Shown here one piece after another: positions 46,811 through 55,019 of a DNA stretch of 64,000 nt. Positions within the stretch are counted from its first letter, which is position 1. The number at the start of each line of letters is the position of its first letter. A program made the translations under genes and the position numbers. Origin of the DNA: Hyphomicrobiales bacterium (GTDB lineage Bacteria > Pseudomonadota > Alphaproteobacteria > Rhizobiales > Xanthobacteraceae); contig WHTM01000019.1 of assembly GCA_009377755.1 (NCBI GenBank), positions 26,017-90,016 on the forward strand, read 5' to 3'. A model generated the notes under the pieces. The model made no database searches, was not told the origin of the DNA, and saw only the letters and a list, made by a program, of their open reading frames with translations.

Positions 46811-48262
46811 TCACTCCGCCAGCGGCGGCAGGTTCAGCGCCTGGTCCACCAGCGCGGTCGCCCGCTTGAAGTCGTAGTTGCGGTAGACGTTCTGCTTCAC
46901 GACGAACGAAGCACCGCCATAGAACTTCTCGTACTGCTGGTGACGGCTGCCGAATTCCGAACCGAGGAAGTCCCACATCAGCCGCATGAAGGCGACGCGA
47001 CCTTTCGCGTCTGACGATGCCGACGCCATGTACCGCTCGATGTCGGGCGCGGTTTCCGGGCTGTCGAAATCCTTCGCCGACGACGGCAGGGTGATGAAGG
47101 CTGCGCCCGCCAGCTCGCGGATTGTCTCCAGCATCCGCCCGTTGAACTCCGACTGCATCGCCATCACCGCGTAGAGCACGGTGCGCGACGGCCACAACAC
47201 GCCGTCGGCATCGATTGGCGCCGCGGTTTCGTGCGCCAGCAGCATCGACTCGACGATCGACACCAGCGCCGCCAGTTCGCCCATCGTCATCTGCACCGCC
47301 GGATGCGCCTCGTTGCCGGTCATCTCGTTCATCCGCTTGGCGAGCCCGATCATGAAGCGCAGCTTGGTGGCGTAGCGCACCTGCGCCTGATGGTTGCCGA
47401 ACAGATGCGCTGGCGTCTTCCACCACTGGTCGCGGCAGATTTCGATGTTGCGGTAGATGTAGACATGCTCCCACGGCACGAACACGTTGTCGAACACGAC
47501 ATAGCAGTCGGACTCGTCGAACCGGCTCGACAGCGGATAGTCGGCCGCATTCGCGTGCAGCGCGAACGGCCGGCGCGGATAGAGCCTCAGCCCCTGCGCG
47601 TTCACTGGCACCACCAGGCCGTTGGCATAGTTCTCGTCGCCGGGCTGTAGCGGGTGGATGCAGCTCAGGTGGATGTAGTCGGACAACGGTCCGGCGGTCG
47701 CGAGCTGCTGCGCGCCGGAGATGACAATGCCGTCGTCGCGCTCCTTGACCACACCGGCGTAGAGCGTCGGATCGCTCTGCTTGTGCGCCGGCTTGCTGCG
47801 GTCGATCTGCGGCGGCACGATCGCGTAGCTGAGATACAGGTGCTCGTCGCGCGCGCGCTCGTAGAAGGCGACAATGTTGTCGCCGAACTTCTGCCCGCCG
47901 GCCGCGAACACGCTTGGCACCGCGGCGAAGCCGGAAAAGAATCCGGCGACATGGTCGGGGCTACGCCCCATCAGGCCGAACGTCGCCTCCGCCCACGTTT
48001 CCGAGAACAGCCGGCGCGCGCGCAGGTCGGCATGGCTGCGCGGGATCTGCCAGGCACGCAGCACCGGCTGCCCGGTCTTCGGCGACGTAAAGGTCATCCG
48101 CTCGCGGTTCTCAGGCGCCGCCGCGATGTCGTACAGCCGCGCGATCGAGCGCGCCGCCTCACGGAACGCCGGATGCTGGGTGACGTCGGTAACGCGCTCG
48201 CCATCGACGAACGCCTGCCGTCCGTCGTCGAGCGAGCGCAGATAGTCGGAGCCCGAACGCAT
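46811..48262 (-). CDS. 4-hydroxyphenylacetate 3-hydroxylase family (HpaB-type) flavin-dependent monooxygenase
   Basis: This 483-residue protein has the acyl-CoA-dehydrogenase-like fold of HpaB/TftD oxygenases, which use FADH2 supplied by a separate reductase. Typical segments are R-A-W-Q-I-P-R-S-H-A-D-L near residue 70, D-S-E-D-C-Y-V-like F-D-E-S-D-C-Y-V-V-F-D-N-V-F-V-P-W-E (about 245-262), and F-G-S-R-H-Q-Q-Y-E-K-F-Y near the C-terminus. ATG 48262 has AGGA 7 nt upstream. The phenolic substrate is unknown. The adjacent cupin gene is 16 bp upstream and likely co-transcribed. Confidence 0.87.
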   Translation of the reverse strand: MRSGSDYLRSLDDGRQAFVDGERVTDVTQHPAFREAARSIARLYDIAAAPENRERMTFTSPKTGQPVLRAWQIPRSHADLRARRLFSETWAEATFGLMGRSPDHVAGFFSGFAAVPSVFAAGGQKFGDNIVAFYERARDEHLYLSYAIVPPQIDRSKPAHKQSDPTLYAGVVKERDDGIVISGAQQLATAGPLSDYIHLSCIHPLQPGDENYANGLVVPVNAQGLRLYPRRPFALHANAADYPLSSRFDESDCYVVFDNVFVPWEHVYIYRNIEICRDQWWKTPAHLFGNHQAQVRYATKLRFMIGLAKRMNEMTGNEAHPAVQMTMGELAALVSIVESMLLAHETAAPIDADGVLWPSRTVLYAVMAMQSEFNGRMLETIRELAGAAFITLPSSAKDFDSPETAPDIERYMASASSDAKGRVAFMRLMWDFLGSEFGSRHQQYEKFYGGASFVVKQNVYRNYDFKRATALVDQALNLPPLAE

Positions 48263-48278
48263 CACTGTGTCCTGACTA

Positions 48279-48725
48279 TCATGCGGCCACGAACCTGTCG
48301 TGCATCTCGGTCAGCCAGACGGTCTCGGCCGCATCGATGTTGCCAACGCCGATGTAGCAAAAGATCAGCGAGGCCTCCTCGATGTCCGAGGCGTTGGCGA
48401 TCACATGAATGGCGCCGCTCGGGATATAGACAAAGTCGCCGCCTTCCAGGATCAGCTCCTTGCGGTCGCTGCCGTCATGCCGGGCTGTGATGCAGCGCAC
48501 CTGGCCGTAAAGGATGTACCAGCAAACGTCGTTCCTGGCGTGATAGTGCGTCGGATTCGGCTTGGCGCCCGGCACGAGGATGGTGCGGCCCATCACGACG
48601 TTGGCGAGATCGATGGTCTGGTCGTTGATGCCGAAGCCAATGCGCAGCGGCGGCTCGTAGGTGACGTCGGTGCCGATCTGCTTCTGCCGGACGACGGTGA
48701 CCTGCTGCTTGTCGAATGGGACCAT
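48279..48725 (-). CDS. Cupin-domain protein
   Basis: This 148-residue single cupin has T-H-Y-H-A-R-N-D-V-C-W-Y-I-L-Y-G as metal motif 1 and G-G-D-F-V-Y-I-P-S-G-A-I-H-V as motif 2. Translation from ATG 48725 is supported by AAGGAGGA, though at about 11 nt. It is in line with the HpaB-type and creatininase genes, so it may act on or sense an intermediate. The stretch before the start contains an exact 12-bp tandem duplication. Confidence 0.8.
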   Translation of the reverse strand: MVPFDKQQVTVVRQKQIGTDVTYEPPLRIGFGINDQTIDLANVVMGRTILVPGAKPNPTHYHARNDVCWYILYGQVRCITARHDGSDRKELILEGGDFVYIPSGAIHVIANASDIEEASLIFCYIGVGNIDAAETVWLTEMHDRFVAA

Positions 48726-48740
48726 TGTCTGCGCGTCCTC

Positions 48741-48764
48741 CTTATTGGCATACTTATTGGCATA
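48741..48764. repeat. 12-bp tandem duplication upstream of the cupin gene
   Basis: CTTATTGGCATA occurs twice in a row (48741-48752, 48753-48764), beginning immediately next to the ribosome binding site of the cupin gene on the minus strand. It is AT-rich for this genome and could be slippage-prone or a paired regulator site. Confidence 0.6.
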
Positions 48765-48802
48765 CATTGTTGTCATCCCGGACGGCGTCAGGGTTGTGTG
48801 CG

Positions 48803-49609
48803 CTATCCCAGCGGCCCTTGACGCAGCCGCGCCAGGTCGAACCGGTCTACCTCTCGCAGCAATTCGATGAACCCGCGGGCGCCGTGATCGAGCGATGCTG
48901 CGCCCTTGTCGGCGGTCGCCAGCGTCGCATCGCCGACGCCGCCGGATGGATGCAGGTCCTGCGTCATCCAGCCGAAGCCCATCGGCCGGTAGGTGTTGAG
49001 CCAGCGGAACTCCTGTTCCATGCCGACGCTCGCCGGCACGAAATTGTCGGCCTTGTCCATCCGCACCGTGTCCGGGCGCGCAGCGCACATAATCGAGGTC
49101 TCGACGTCACCGGCATGGATGCCGTGGCGGCGTTCGGCCGCCGTGAAGGCCCCGTCCGGATAGCCGAAGCGGTGCCAACCGGCGGTGACGACCAGCATGC
49201 CGCGCCGCGTCCGCAGGTCGCGGGCGACGATGTCCATCCCCGCCACGTTGCCCCCGTGGCTGGAAATCAGCACCAGCTTGCGCACGCCAGCCCGGTGCAC
49301 GCTCTCGCCGATCTCGGTCCAGGCGCGGATCACCGTCTCGGCGGAGAATGACAGCGTCCCCGGAAAGCGCAGGTGCTCGTCGGATTGACCGATCGGCTGC
49401 AGCGGCAGGAATGTCACCGGCAGATCGGCCGGTATTTGCGCTGCGGCGCGTGCCAGGTAGGCCTCGGCGATGAAGCGGTCGACGCCGACCGGCAGGTGCG
49501 GTCCGTGCTGCTCGGTGGCTGCGAGCGGCAATACGACAATCCAGCGCGCCGCGTCGGCGGCGCCGAAGTCCTGCCATGTCATGTCCGACCATTGGCGCTT
49601 GGGCAGCAT
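48803..49609 (-). CDS. Creatininase family amidohydrolase
   Basis: This 268-residue protein has the metal ligands of the creatininase family: Glu33 and His35 in A-T-E-Q-H-G-P-H-L-P, Asp44, His118 in S-S-H-G-G-N and Glu170 in A-G-D-V-E-T-S. Members hydrolyse cyclic amides such as creatinine, or formamides such as the FAPy intermediate of riboflavin and archaeosine pathways. The substrate here is unknown. It is the first gene of the minus-strand run creatininase-cupin-HpaB-type. Confidence 0.87.
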   Translation of the reverse strand: MLPKRQWSDMTWQDFGAADAARWIVVLPLAATEQHGPHLPVGVDRFIAEAYLARAAAQIPADLPVTFLPLQPIGQSDEHLRFPGTLSFSAETVIRAWTEIGESVHRAGVRKLVLISSHGGNVAGMDIVARDLRTRRGMLVVTAGWHRFGYPDGAFTAAERRHGIHAGDVETSIMCAARPDTVRMDKADNFVPASVGMEQEFRWLNTYRPMGFGWMTQDLHPSGGVGDATLATADKGAASLDHGARGFIELLREVDRFDLARLRQGPLG

Positions 49610-49619
49610 GGCCTACCCC

Positions 49620-49745
49620 TACAACACTTCGGTCGTCCCCGCGAAGGCGGGGGCCCATAACCACAGGTCGCACGATTTTGCATAGACCGGGATTATGGAT
49701 TCCGGGCCTCGCGGGCTTTGCCCGCGCCTCGGAATGACAACGGAG
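49620..49745. repeat. Intergenic repeat, GGTCGTCCCCGCGAAGGC class
   Basis: GGTCGTCCCCGCGAAGGCGG and the following CCCATAACCACAGGTC resemble 4980-5012. GGGCCTCGCGGGCTTTGCCCGCGCCTC forms an internal hairpin, and CATTCC-type ends flank it. It lies between divergent genes; no gene is seen. Confidence 0.5.
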
Positions 49746-49792
49746 AGGCTCTCGCTTATTGTTCCGGCGCCGGGGCATTTATGGAGAAGACA

Positions 49793-50812
49793 ATGCCGTT
49801 TGTCCGTTTTTGTCGTCTCGCGCAGATCGCCGGGCTGATCATCGCCACGGCCGGCGGTGCGGCGCCGGCCGTGGCCCTCGACAAGGTCCGCTTCGGCACC
49901 AATTGGGTCGCCGAGGCCGAGCACGGCGGCTTCTATCAAGCGGTCGCCGACGGCACCTATCGCAAGTACGGCCTCGACGTCACCATCGTGCCTGGCGGGC
50001 CGAACGTCAACAACCGCATCCTGCTGCCGGTCGGCAAGCTCGACTTCTACATGAGCGCCAATACGCTGCAAGCCTTCGATGCGGTCGAGAACAACATCCC
50101 GACCGTCACGGTCGCCGCCGCGTTTCAGAAGGATCCGCAGGTCCTGCTGGCGCATCCCGGGCAGGGGATCGAAAAACTCGATGACCTGAAAAAACTGACG
50201 CTCTTCGTCTCAAAGGAAGGCATGGCCACGTACTTCCAATGGCTCAAGGCCGACTTCGGATTCGACGAGCGCAAGGTCAAGCCGTACACGTTCAATCCCC
50301 AGCCGTTCCTGGCCGACAAGACCTCGGCGATGCAGGGCTACGTGACCTCGGAGCCGTTCGCCGTCGAGACCATCGGCAAGATCAAGCCGAAAGTCTTTCT
50401 GCTCGCCGATCACGGCTTCTCGCCGTATTCGACGCTGATCGAGACGCGCCGCGATCTGGTGGAAAACAAGCCCGACCTGGTGCAGCGGTTCATCGATGCC
50501 TCGATCATCGGCTGGTACAATTATCTCTATCACGACAATGCGGCAGCGAACGCTTTGATCAAGACCCACAATCCGGAGATGAGCGACGCGCTCATCGCTT
50601 ATTCGGTCGACAAGATGAAGGCCTACGGCATCGTCGACTCCGGCGACACGCTCACGCTCGGGATCGGCGCCATGACGGATGCGCGTACGAAGAGCTTCTT
50701 CGATACGATGGTTCGCGCCGGCGTGGCCAAGCCGGAGCTCGACTTCAGGCGCTCCTATTCGCTGCAGTTCGTGAACAAGAAGGTCGGGCTGAACCTGCGG
50801 CCGAAAAATTGA
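49793..50812 (+). CDS. ABC transporter substrate-binding protein, NitT/TauT (NMT1/THI5-like)
   Basis: This 339-residue periplasmic receptor has a signal peptide ending near P-A-V-A-L. L-D-K-V-R-F-G-T-N-W-V-A-E-A-E-H-G-G-F-Y-Q-A is the strongly conserved entry of pyrimidine/thiamine-precursor-type NMT1 proteins. G-Y-V-T-S-E-P-F and H-G-F-S-P-Y-S-T-L follow. ATG 49793 has GGAGA at 7 nt; ATG 49781 is possible. It forms a complete importer with the ATPase and permease genes downstream. A riboflavin, hydroxymethylpyrimidine or aromatic ligand is possible. Confidence 0.9.
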   Translation: MPFVRFCRLAQIAGLIIATAGGAAPAVALDKVRFGTNWVAEAEHGGFYQAVADGTYRKYGLDVTIVPGGPNVNNRILLPVGKLDFYMSANTLQAFDAVENNIPTVTVAAAFQKDPQVLLAHPGQGIEKLDDLKKLTLFVSKEGMATYFQWLKADFGFDERKVKPYTFNPQPFLADKTSAMQGYVTSEPFAVETIGKIKPKVFLLADHGFSPYSTLIETRRDLVENKPDLVQRFIDASIIGWYNYLYHDNAAANALIKTHNPEMSDALIAYSVDKMKAYGIVDSGDTLTLGIGAMTDARTKSFFDTMVRAGVAKPELDFRRSYSLQFVNKKVGLNLRPKN

Positions 50813-50828
50813 GCGCCGTCCTCTCCGT

Positions 50829-50988
50829 TGTCATCCCGGACGGCGCGCAGCGCCGATCCGGAACCCATGAATCCCTGCGCTGCCGTGTTAATACTGCATT
50901 GCCGGGATACATGGGTCCCGGCTCTCACACGCAGCCCAGTTTACGCAGGCTGCGTAAACTTGCCTGCGGTGCTCGGCCGGGATGACAG
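50829..50988. repeat. Composite intergenic repeat (GTCATCCCGG ... CCGGGATGAC)
   Basis: The ends GTCATCCCGG (50830-50839) and CCGGGATGAC (about 50978-50988) are inverse complements. Inside, GGAACCCATGAATCCC and GGGATACATGGGTCCC pair, and the block GTTTACGCAGGCTGCGTAAAC is a palindrome shared with 6070 and 13408. The ATG of the ATPase gene falls on the repeat's final GGGATGACAG, so that start may be misplaced or recruited. Confidence 0.7.
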
Positions 50989-51755
50989 CCACATTTGCCG
51001 GTACCCCTTTGGTCATCATCCACAGCGTCGGCAAGACGTTCGCTAACGGTGTCGTCGCGCTCGACAACCTCGATCTCGATGTGCGCGAAGGCGAATTCCT
51101 GTCGCTGCTGGGGCCGTCCGGCTGCGGCAAGTCGACCGCGCTGCGGATCATCGCCGGCTTGAGCGAGCCCACGGCAGGCCGCGTCGAGTGGCGCGCCGGC
51201 GCCGGGGCCCGCCGGCAGATCGGCTTCGTGTTCCAGGAGCCGACGCTGATGCCGTGGGCGACCGTCAGCGACAATGTGCGGCTGCCCCTGAAGCTGCGCG
51301 GCGAGAGCGGGGCGGACTCCGCGCCGCGCGTGCAGGAGGCGCTCGACCGTGTCGGCCTTGCGGCCTTCGCCGGCGCCTATCCGCGCGAGCTGTCCGGCGG
51401 CATGAAAATGCGCGTGTCGATCGCGCGGGCGCTGGTGACGCAGCCGACGCTCTTGTTGATGGACGAGCCGTTCGCCGCGCTCGACGAGATCACCCGCTTC
51501 AGGCTCAACGACGATCTGCTCGCGCTGTGGCGCGCGCTCGGCAAGACGATCGTGTTCGTCACGCATTCGGTGTTCGAGTCTGTGTTTCTGTCGAGCCGTA
51601 TCGTGGTGATGACCCGGCGTCCCGGACGTGTCTTCACCGAATTGGCGGTCGATGCGCCGCACTTGCGCGACGCGCGCTTCCGCACATCGGCGGAGTATGC
51701 CGCTCTGTGCCGGATGGCGTCCGAAGCCCTGGCGGGCGCGATGGGGGACGCATGA
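50982..51755 (+). CDS. ABC transporter ATP-binding protein (TauB/SsuB type)
   Basis: This 257-residue ATPase has Walker A G-P-S-G-C-G-K-S-T (44-52), Q-loop F-Q-E-P, signature L-S-G-G-M-K-M-R-V and Walker B L-L-M-D-E-P-F-A-A-L-D. The ATG lies in the end of an intergenic repeat without a clear ribosome site, so the first residues are uncertain. It overlaps the permease start (ATGA). It energises the importer encoded at 49793-52576. Confidence 0.92.
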   Translation: MTATFAGTPLVIIHSVGKTFANGVVALDNLDLDVREGEFLSLLGPSGCGKSTALRIIAGLSEPTAGRVEWRAGAGARRQIGFVFQEPTLMPWATVSDNVRLPLKLRGESGADSAPRVQEALDRVGLAAFAGAYPRELSGGMKMRVSIARALVTQPTLLLMDEPFAALDEITRFRLNDDLLALWRALGKTIVFVTHSVFESVFLSSRIVVMTRRPGRVFTELAVDAPHLRDARFRTSAEYAALCRMASEALAGAMGDA

Positions 51756-52576
51756 CCGACGAGATCCACGCGAGCGGTGCTAATCAGGCCGAGCAGCACG
51801 AGCGGCTGCGCCGCATCCTGCTGCCCGTCGCCGTGCTGGTGCTCGGCGTCGTCCTCTGGGACCTGGTGGTGCGGATCAACGCCATCCCGCCATTCGTGCT
51901 GCCGGGACCGGGGCTGGTGTTCGGCACGCTGATCGCCGACTGGGGCATCCTGTGGGCCTCACTCTTGGTCACGCTGGAGACGACGGTCGCAGGCTTTCTG
52001 CTGGCGGTGGCGGGCGGCATCGGGCTTGCGGTGCTGTTCAACCAGTCGCGGGCGTTGGAGCACGCGCTCTATCCCTATGCGGTGATCCTGCAGGTCACAC
52101 CGGTGGTGGCGATCGCGCCGCTCTTGCTGATCTACCTGCCGCAGCAGGCGGCCGTGCTTGCCTGCGCCTGGATCGTCGCCTTCTTCCCCGTATTGGCCAA
52201 CACGACGCTCGGGCTGAATTCGGTCGATCACAATCTCGTGGCGCTGTTCGAGCTCTACGGCGCCAAGCGGAGGCAGGTCTTGTGGTACCTGAAGCTGCCC
52301 GCCGCGCTGCCGCAGATTCTCGGTGGGCTGCGCATCGCCGGCGGGCTGTCGCTGATCGGCGCGGTGGTTGCCGAAATCGCCGCTGGTTCGGCCGGCGCCG
52401 GGTCGGGTCTCGCGTACAGAATCGCCGAATCCGGCTACCGGCTCAACATTCCGCGTATGTTCGCGGCACTGATCCTGCTCTCGGTCGCGGGGATCATCAT
52501 CTATTTTGCCCTGGCGCTCATGTCCCACCTCATGTTGCGCCATTGGCATGAAAGCGCAGTGCGGCGCGAGGTCTAG
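51752..52576 (+). CDS. ABC transporter permease (SsuC/TauC type)
   Basis: This 274-residue inner-membrane protein starts with a polar N-terminus, then the helix L-L-P-V-A-V-L-V-L-G-V-V-L-W. The BPD_transp_1 coupling loop A-L-F-E-L-Y-G-A-K-R-R-Q-V-L-W is followed by K-L-P-A-A-L-P-Q-I. ATG 51752 overlaps the ATPase stop. Last gene of a complete SBP-ATPase-permease operon. Confidence 0.91.
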   Translation: MTDEIHASGANQAEQHERLRRILLPVAVLVLGVVLWDLVVRINAIPPFVLPGPGLVFGTLIADWGILWASLLVTLETTVAGFLLAVAGGIGLAVLFNQSRALEHALYPYAVILQVTPVVAIAPLLLIYLPQQAAVLACAWIVAFFPVLANTTLGLNSVDHNLVALFELYGAKRRQVLWYLKLPAALPQILGGLRIAGGLSLIGAVVAEIAAGSAGAGSGLAYRIAESGYRLNIPRMFAALILLSVAGIIIYFALALMSHLMLRHWHESAVRREV

Positions 52577-52577
52577 G

Positions 52578-52622
52578 GCATGATCCGCAAAAGTGGGAAC
52601 CGGTTCTGCGATAAGATCATGC
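52578..52622. repeat. Dispersed palindrome, GCATGATCC class (copy 2)
   Basis: GCATGATC (52578-52585) and GATCATGC (52615-52622) pair, and GGGAACCGGTTC in the centre is itself palindromic. It lies just after the permease stop and between convergent operons, so it may terminate transcription. First copy at 27703-27770. Confidence 0.7.
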
Positions 52623-52638
52623 GCCAACGCTAGACTCG

Positions 52639-53943
52639 TCAGCCGAGCGCAAGCCGTATCCCTGTTCCCAATGCCGCCATCACCAGGACCAGCTCGATCA
52701 GCCCACGATGCAGGACGAAGGCGAGCACCGCAGCGATCGCCGCGAGCAGGGTGACCTTCCAGTTCAGCGCCATCGGATCGAAGGCATACCAGCGCAGGAA
52801 GCCAGTGCGCTGCTCGGTCACCTGTCCGAACAGCACATGCAGCGCGAACCAGACCGACAGGTTGAGCACCACGCCCACCACCGCGGCGGTGATGGCGGCG
52901 AGCGCGCCGGCGAGGCGGCGCTCGGAACGTAGCCGCTCGATGTACGGCGCGCCGACGAAGATCCACATCATCGACGGCACGAACGTCACCCAGGTGGTCA
53001 AGGCTGCAGCGATCAGGCCGGCGGCGAGCGGCGTGAACGGCGCCGGATTGCCGTAGGCCGCAAGAAAGCCGACGAACTGGGTCACCAGGATCAGCGGCCC
53101 CGGCGTGGTCTCGGCAAGCCCGAGCCCGTCTACCATCTGTTCCGGGGTCATCCAGCCGTAGGTCTCGACCGCCGCCTGCGCCATATAGGCCAGCACCGCG
53201 TAGGCGCCGCCGAACGTGACCACGGCAAGCTTGGAGAAGAACACACCGATCGTCGTGAGCACATGATCGCCGCCCAGCGCGATGGCGACTAACGCGACCG
53301 GCGCCCACCAGGCGACGAGCCCGATCGTGACCGCGATCGATGCCTGCCGCCAGGCGCCCGTTGTTGGGGTGACGGCCGCATCGACCGGCTTGAGCGCCAG
53401 GAGTTGCGGGGACGATTGCGCCACGAGGAAGCCGATCAGGGCGGCGGTGAACAGGATCAGCGGGAACGGCAGCGCAAGAAAGAAGATGCCGACGAAGGCC
53501 AGCGCCGCGAGCGCGACCAGCAGGCCGGTCTTCAGCGCGCGCCGGCCGATCCGGAGCAGCGCTTCGACCACGATCACCAGCACGGCCGCCTTGATGCCGA
53601 ACAGCGCGCCGTCGACCCAACTCACGCCGCTGCCCAGCACATAGATCAGACTTAGGCCCAGCATCACGAAAGCGCCGGGCAGCACGAACAGAATACCGGC
53701 CGCGAGTCCGCCGCGGATGCCGTGCATCAGCCAGCCGATGTAGGTCGCGAGCTGCTGCGCCTCCGGGCCCGGAAGCAGCATGCAGAAATTGAGTCCGTGC
53801 AGAAAGCGCGGCTCGTCGATCCATTTCTTCTCGTCGACCAGGACGCGGTGCATCATCGCGATCTGGCCGGTTGGCCCGCCGAATGACAGGCAGCCGATCT
53901 TGAACCAGACCTTGAAGGCTTCGCCGAAGCTCGGCGCGGGCAT
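52639..53943 (-). CDS. chrA: Chromate efflux transporter ChrA
   Basis: This 434-residue CHR-superfamily membrane protein exports chromate. The two homologous halves each begin with the family motif. The first has F-G-G-P-T-G-Q-I-A-M-M-H and G-P-E-A-Q-Q-L-A-T-Y-I-G; the second has T-F-G-G-A-Y-A-V-L-A-Y and T-P-G-P-L-I-L-V-T-Q-F-V-G. Long-chain (two-domain) length fits. It lies 191 bp downstream of chrB on the same strand. Confidence 0.93.
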   Translation of the reverse strand: MPAPSFGEAFKVWFKIGCLSFGGPTGQIAMMHRVLVDEKKWIDEPRFLHGLNFCMLLPGPEAQQLATYIGWLMHGIRGGLAAGILFVLPGAFVMLGLSLIYVLGSGVSWVDGALFGIKAAVLVIVVEALLRIGRRALKTGLLVALAALAFVGIFFLALPFPLILFTAALIGFLVAQSSPQLLALKPVDAAVTPTTGAWRQASIAVTIGLVAWWAPVALVAIALGGDHVLTTIGVFFSKLAVVTFGGAYAVLAYMAQAAVETYGWMTPEQMVDGLGLAETTPGPLILVTQFVGFLAAYGNPAPFTPLAAGLIAAALTTWVTFVPSMMWIFVGAPYIERLRSERRLAGALAAITAAVVGVVLNLSVWFALHVLFGQVTEQRTGFLRWYAFDPMALNWKVTLLAAIAAVLAFVLHRGLIELVLVMAALGTGIRLALG

Positions 53944-53951
53944 TACAGCCT

Positions 53952-54112
53952 CGTGTCCCGGACACCGTGCAGCGTGAAACGCTGCACTGTAGAGCCGGGA
54001 CCGTTACACGTTCGGAGTACGTGACGATCCCGGGTCTGCAGCGCGTCAGCGCAATCAAGTGTTCGCAGATTGCGTAGACTTATCTGCGTGCATGCCGCGC
54101 TGCGCCCGGGAA
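53952..54112. repeat. Intergenic palindromic element between chrB and chrA, GTGTCCCGG class
   Basis: CGTGTCCCGG at 53952-53961 matches the left arm of 1685-1809. CAGCGTGAAACGCTG is an inner hairpin, and a CGCCCGGG block lies at the far end. Together with the next element it fills the chrB-chrA gap. Confidence 0.55.
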
Positions 54113-54134
54113 AAGCATCGAGGTTGTGCATGGG

Positions 54135-55019
54135 TCACGCCGCCCCCGCAAGTCGGCTGTTGCCGACTTGCGCATTTAGAGTGCCGATCTCGGGTATACC
54201 CGAGATCGGCGCCGGCCAGTTGTGGCGTTCCTCGGCGGCGAAGCGCAGCCAAGCGAACAGCGCATCGTAGACCGCAAAGCCCTGCGGCAGCAGCGCATGA
54301 TCGTCGTCGCCGGCGAGCGCCGAGAGACCGAGCGACACCGCGTGCAGGCCGGCGGCTTCCGGCGCGAGATCGGGCCTCGCCGTATCGGCGCCGCGCACGA
54401 TCAGCGCGAGGTGCGCGAGCGACGGCTCGGCCTCGAGCCCGAACAGCTTGAGCATGGTATCGAAGGTGCAACGCGGGCCCTCGTGGCTTAGCTCGATCCC
54501 CTCGATGTCGAACGGGACGGCGCCGCTCTCGCGGGCGACGTCCGGGACCTCCGAAGGATCGACGAACAGGATGCGTGCCTCGGCATCGATGAAGCGCCGG
54601 ATCAGCCAGGGGCAGGCGACGCGGTCGATTTTCGGCCGACGCCGCGTCACCCACGCGCTCGGGCGTCGGGGCGCAAAGCGTGAGACGGCCGCCTTGTCGA
54701 CCAGCGGCAGCCCGCCTTCGGCCCAACCGGCATAGCCGCCCGCGAGCACGGAAGCTGCTAGGCCCTGCTGCCGCAGCGTGGCGGCGACCATCTGACTCAG
54801 CTCGTGGCCGGCCTTGCAGGCGGCGACGATCGGGCGCGAGCGATCGACCGCCTGCATCCATCCGTCACCGGCAGCCGGGTCGAACCATTCGGACGCCGGG
54901 ATGATTCCAGTGGCCGCCTCGTAGGCGTCGCGTCGGCGCACGTCGAGAATCCGCGGGGTATCCGCGGTTCCTATCCTTGACCAGAGATCCGAGGGAGAAA
55001 TGAAAAAGCCCAAGCGCAT
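54135..55019 (-). CDS. chrB: Rhodanese-ChrB domain chromate resistance protein
   Basis: This 294-residue protein has an N-terminal rhodanese-like domain (D-V-R-R-R-D-A-Y, Cys69 in A-C-K-A-G-H-E, A-G-G-Y-A-G-W) and a C-terminal ChrB domain from about residue 125 (K-I-D-R-V-A-C-P-W-L-I-R-R-F-I-D, F-D-I-E-G-I-E-L-S-H-E-G). ChrB-type proteins regulate or assist chromate resistance. ATG 55019 has GGAGGAG immediately upstream. The normal end is near E-E-R-H-N-W-P. About 24 further residues are encoded by an intergenic repeat that has run into the gene. Confidence 0.9.
   Translation of the reverse strand: MRLGFFISPSDLWSRIGTADTPRILDVRRRDAYEAATGIIPASEWFDPAAGDGWMQAVDRSRPIVAACKAGHELSQMVAATLRQQGLAASVLAGGYAGWAEGGLPLVDKAAVSRFAPRRPSAWVTRRRPKIDRVACPWLIRRFIDAEARILFVDPSEVPDVARESGAVPFDIEGIELSHEGPRCTFDTMLKLFGLEAEPSLAHLALIVRGADTARPDLAPEAAGLHAVSLGLSALAGDDDHALLPQGFAVYDALFAWLRFAAEERHNWPAPISGIPEIGTLNAQVGNSRLAGAA
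54148..54210. repeat. Two perfect palindromes inside the 3' end of chrB
   Basis: GCAAGTCGGC-TGTT-GCCGACTTGC (54148-54171) and a 28-nt perfect palindrome at 54183-54210 (GCCGATCTCGGGTA and its complement) match motifs of the composite repeat at 5896-5983. Both are translated in the chrB frame. Confidence 0.75.

Noticed and set aside
46811..48262. Acyl-CoA dehydrogenase annotation
   Set aside because: The fold is related, but the R-A-W-Q-I-P-R-S-H and W-E-x-V-Y-I-Y-R-type segments belong to the HpaB group.
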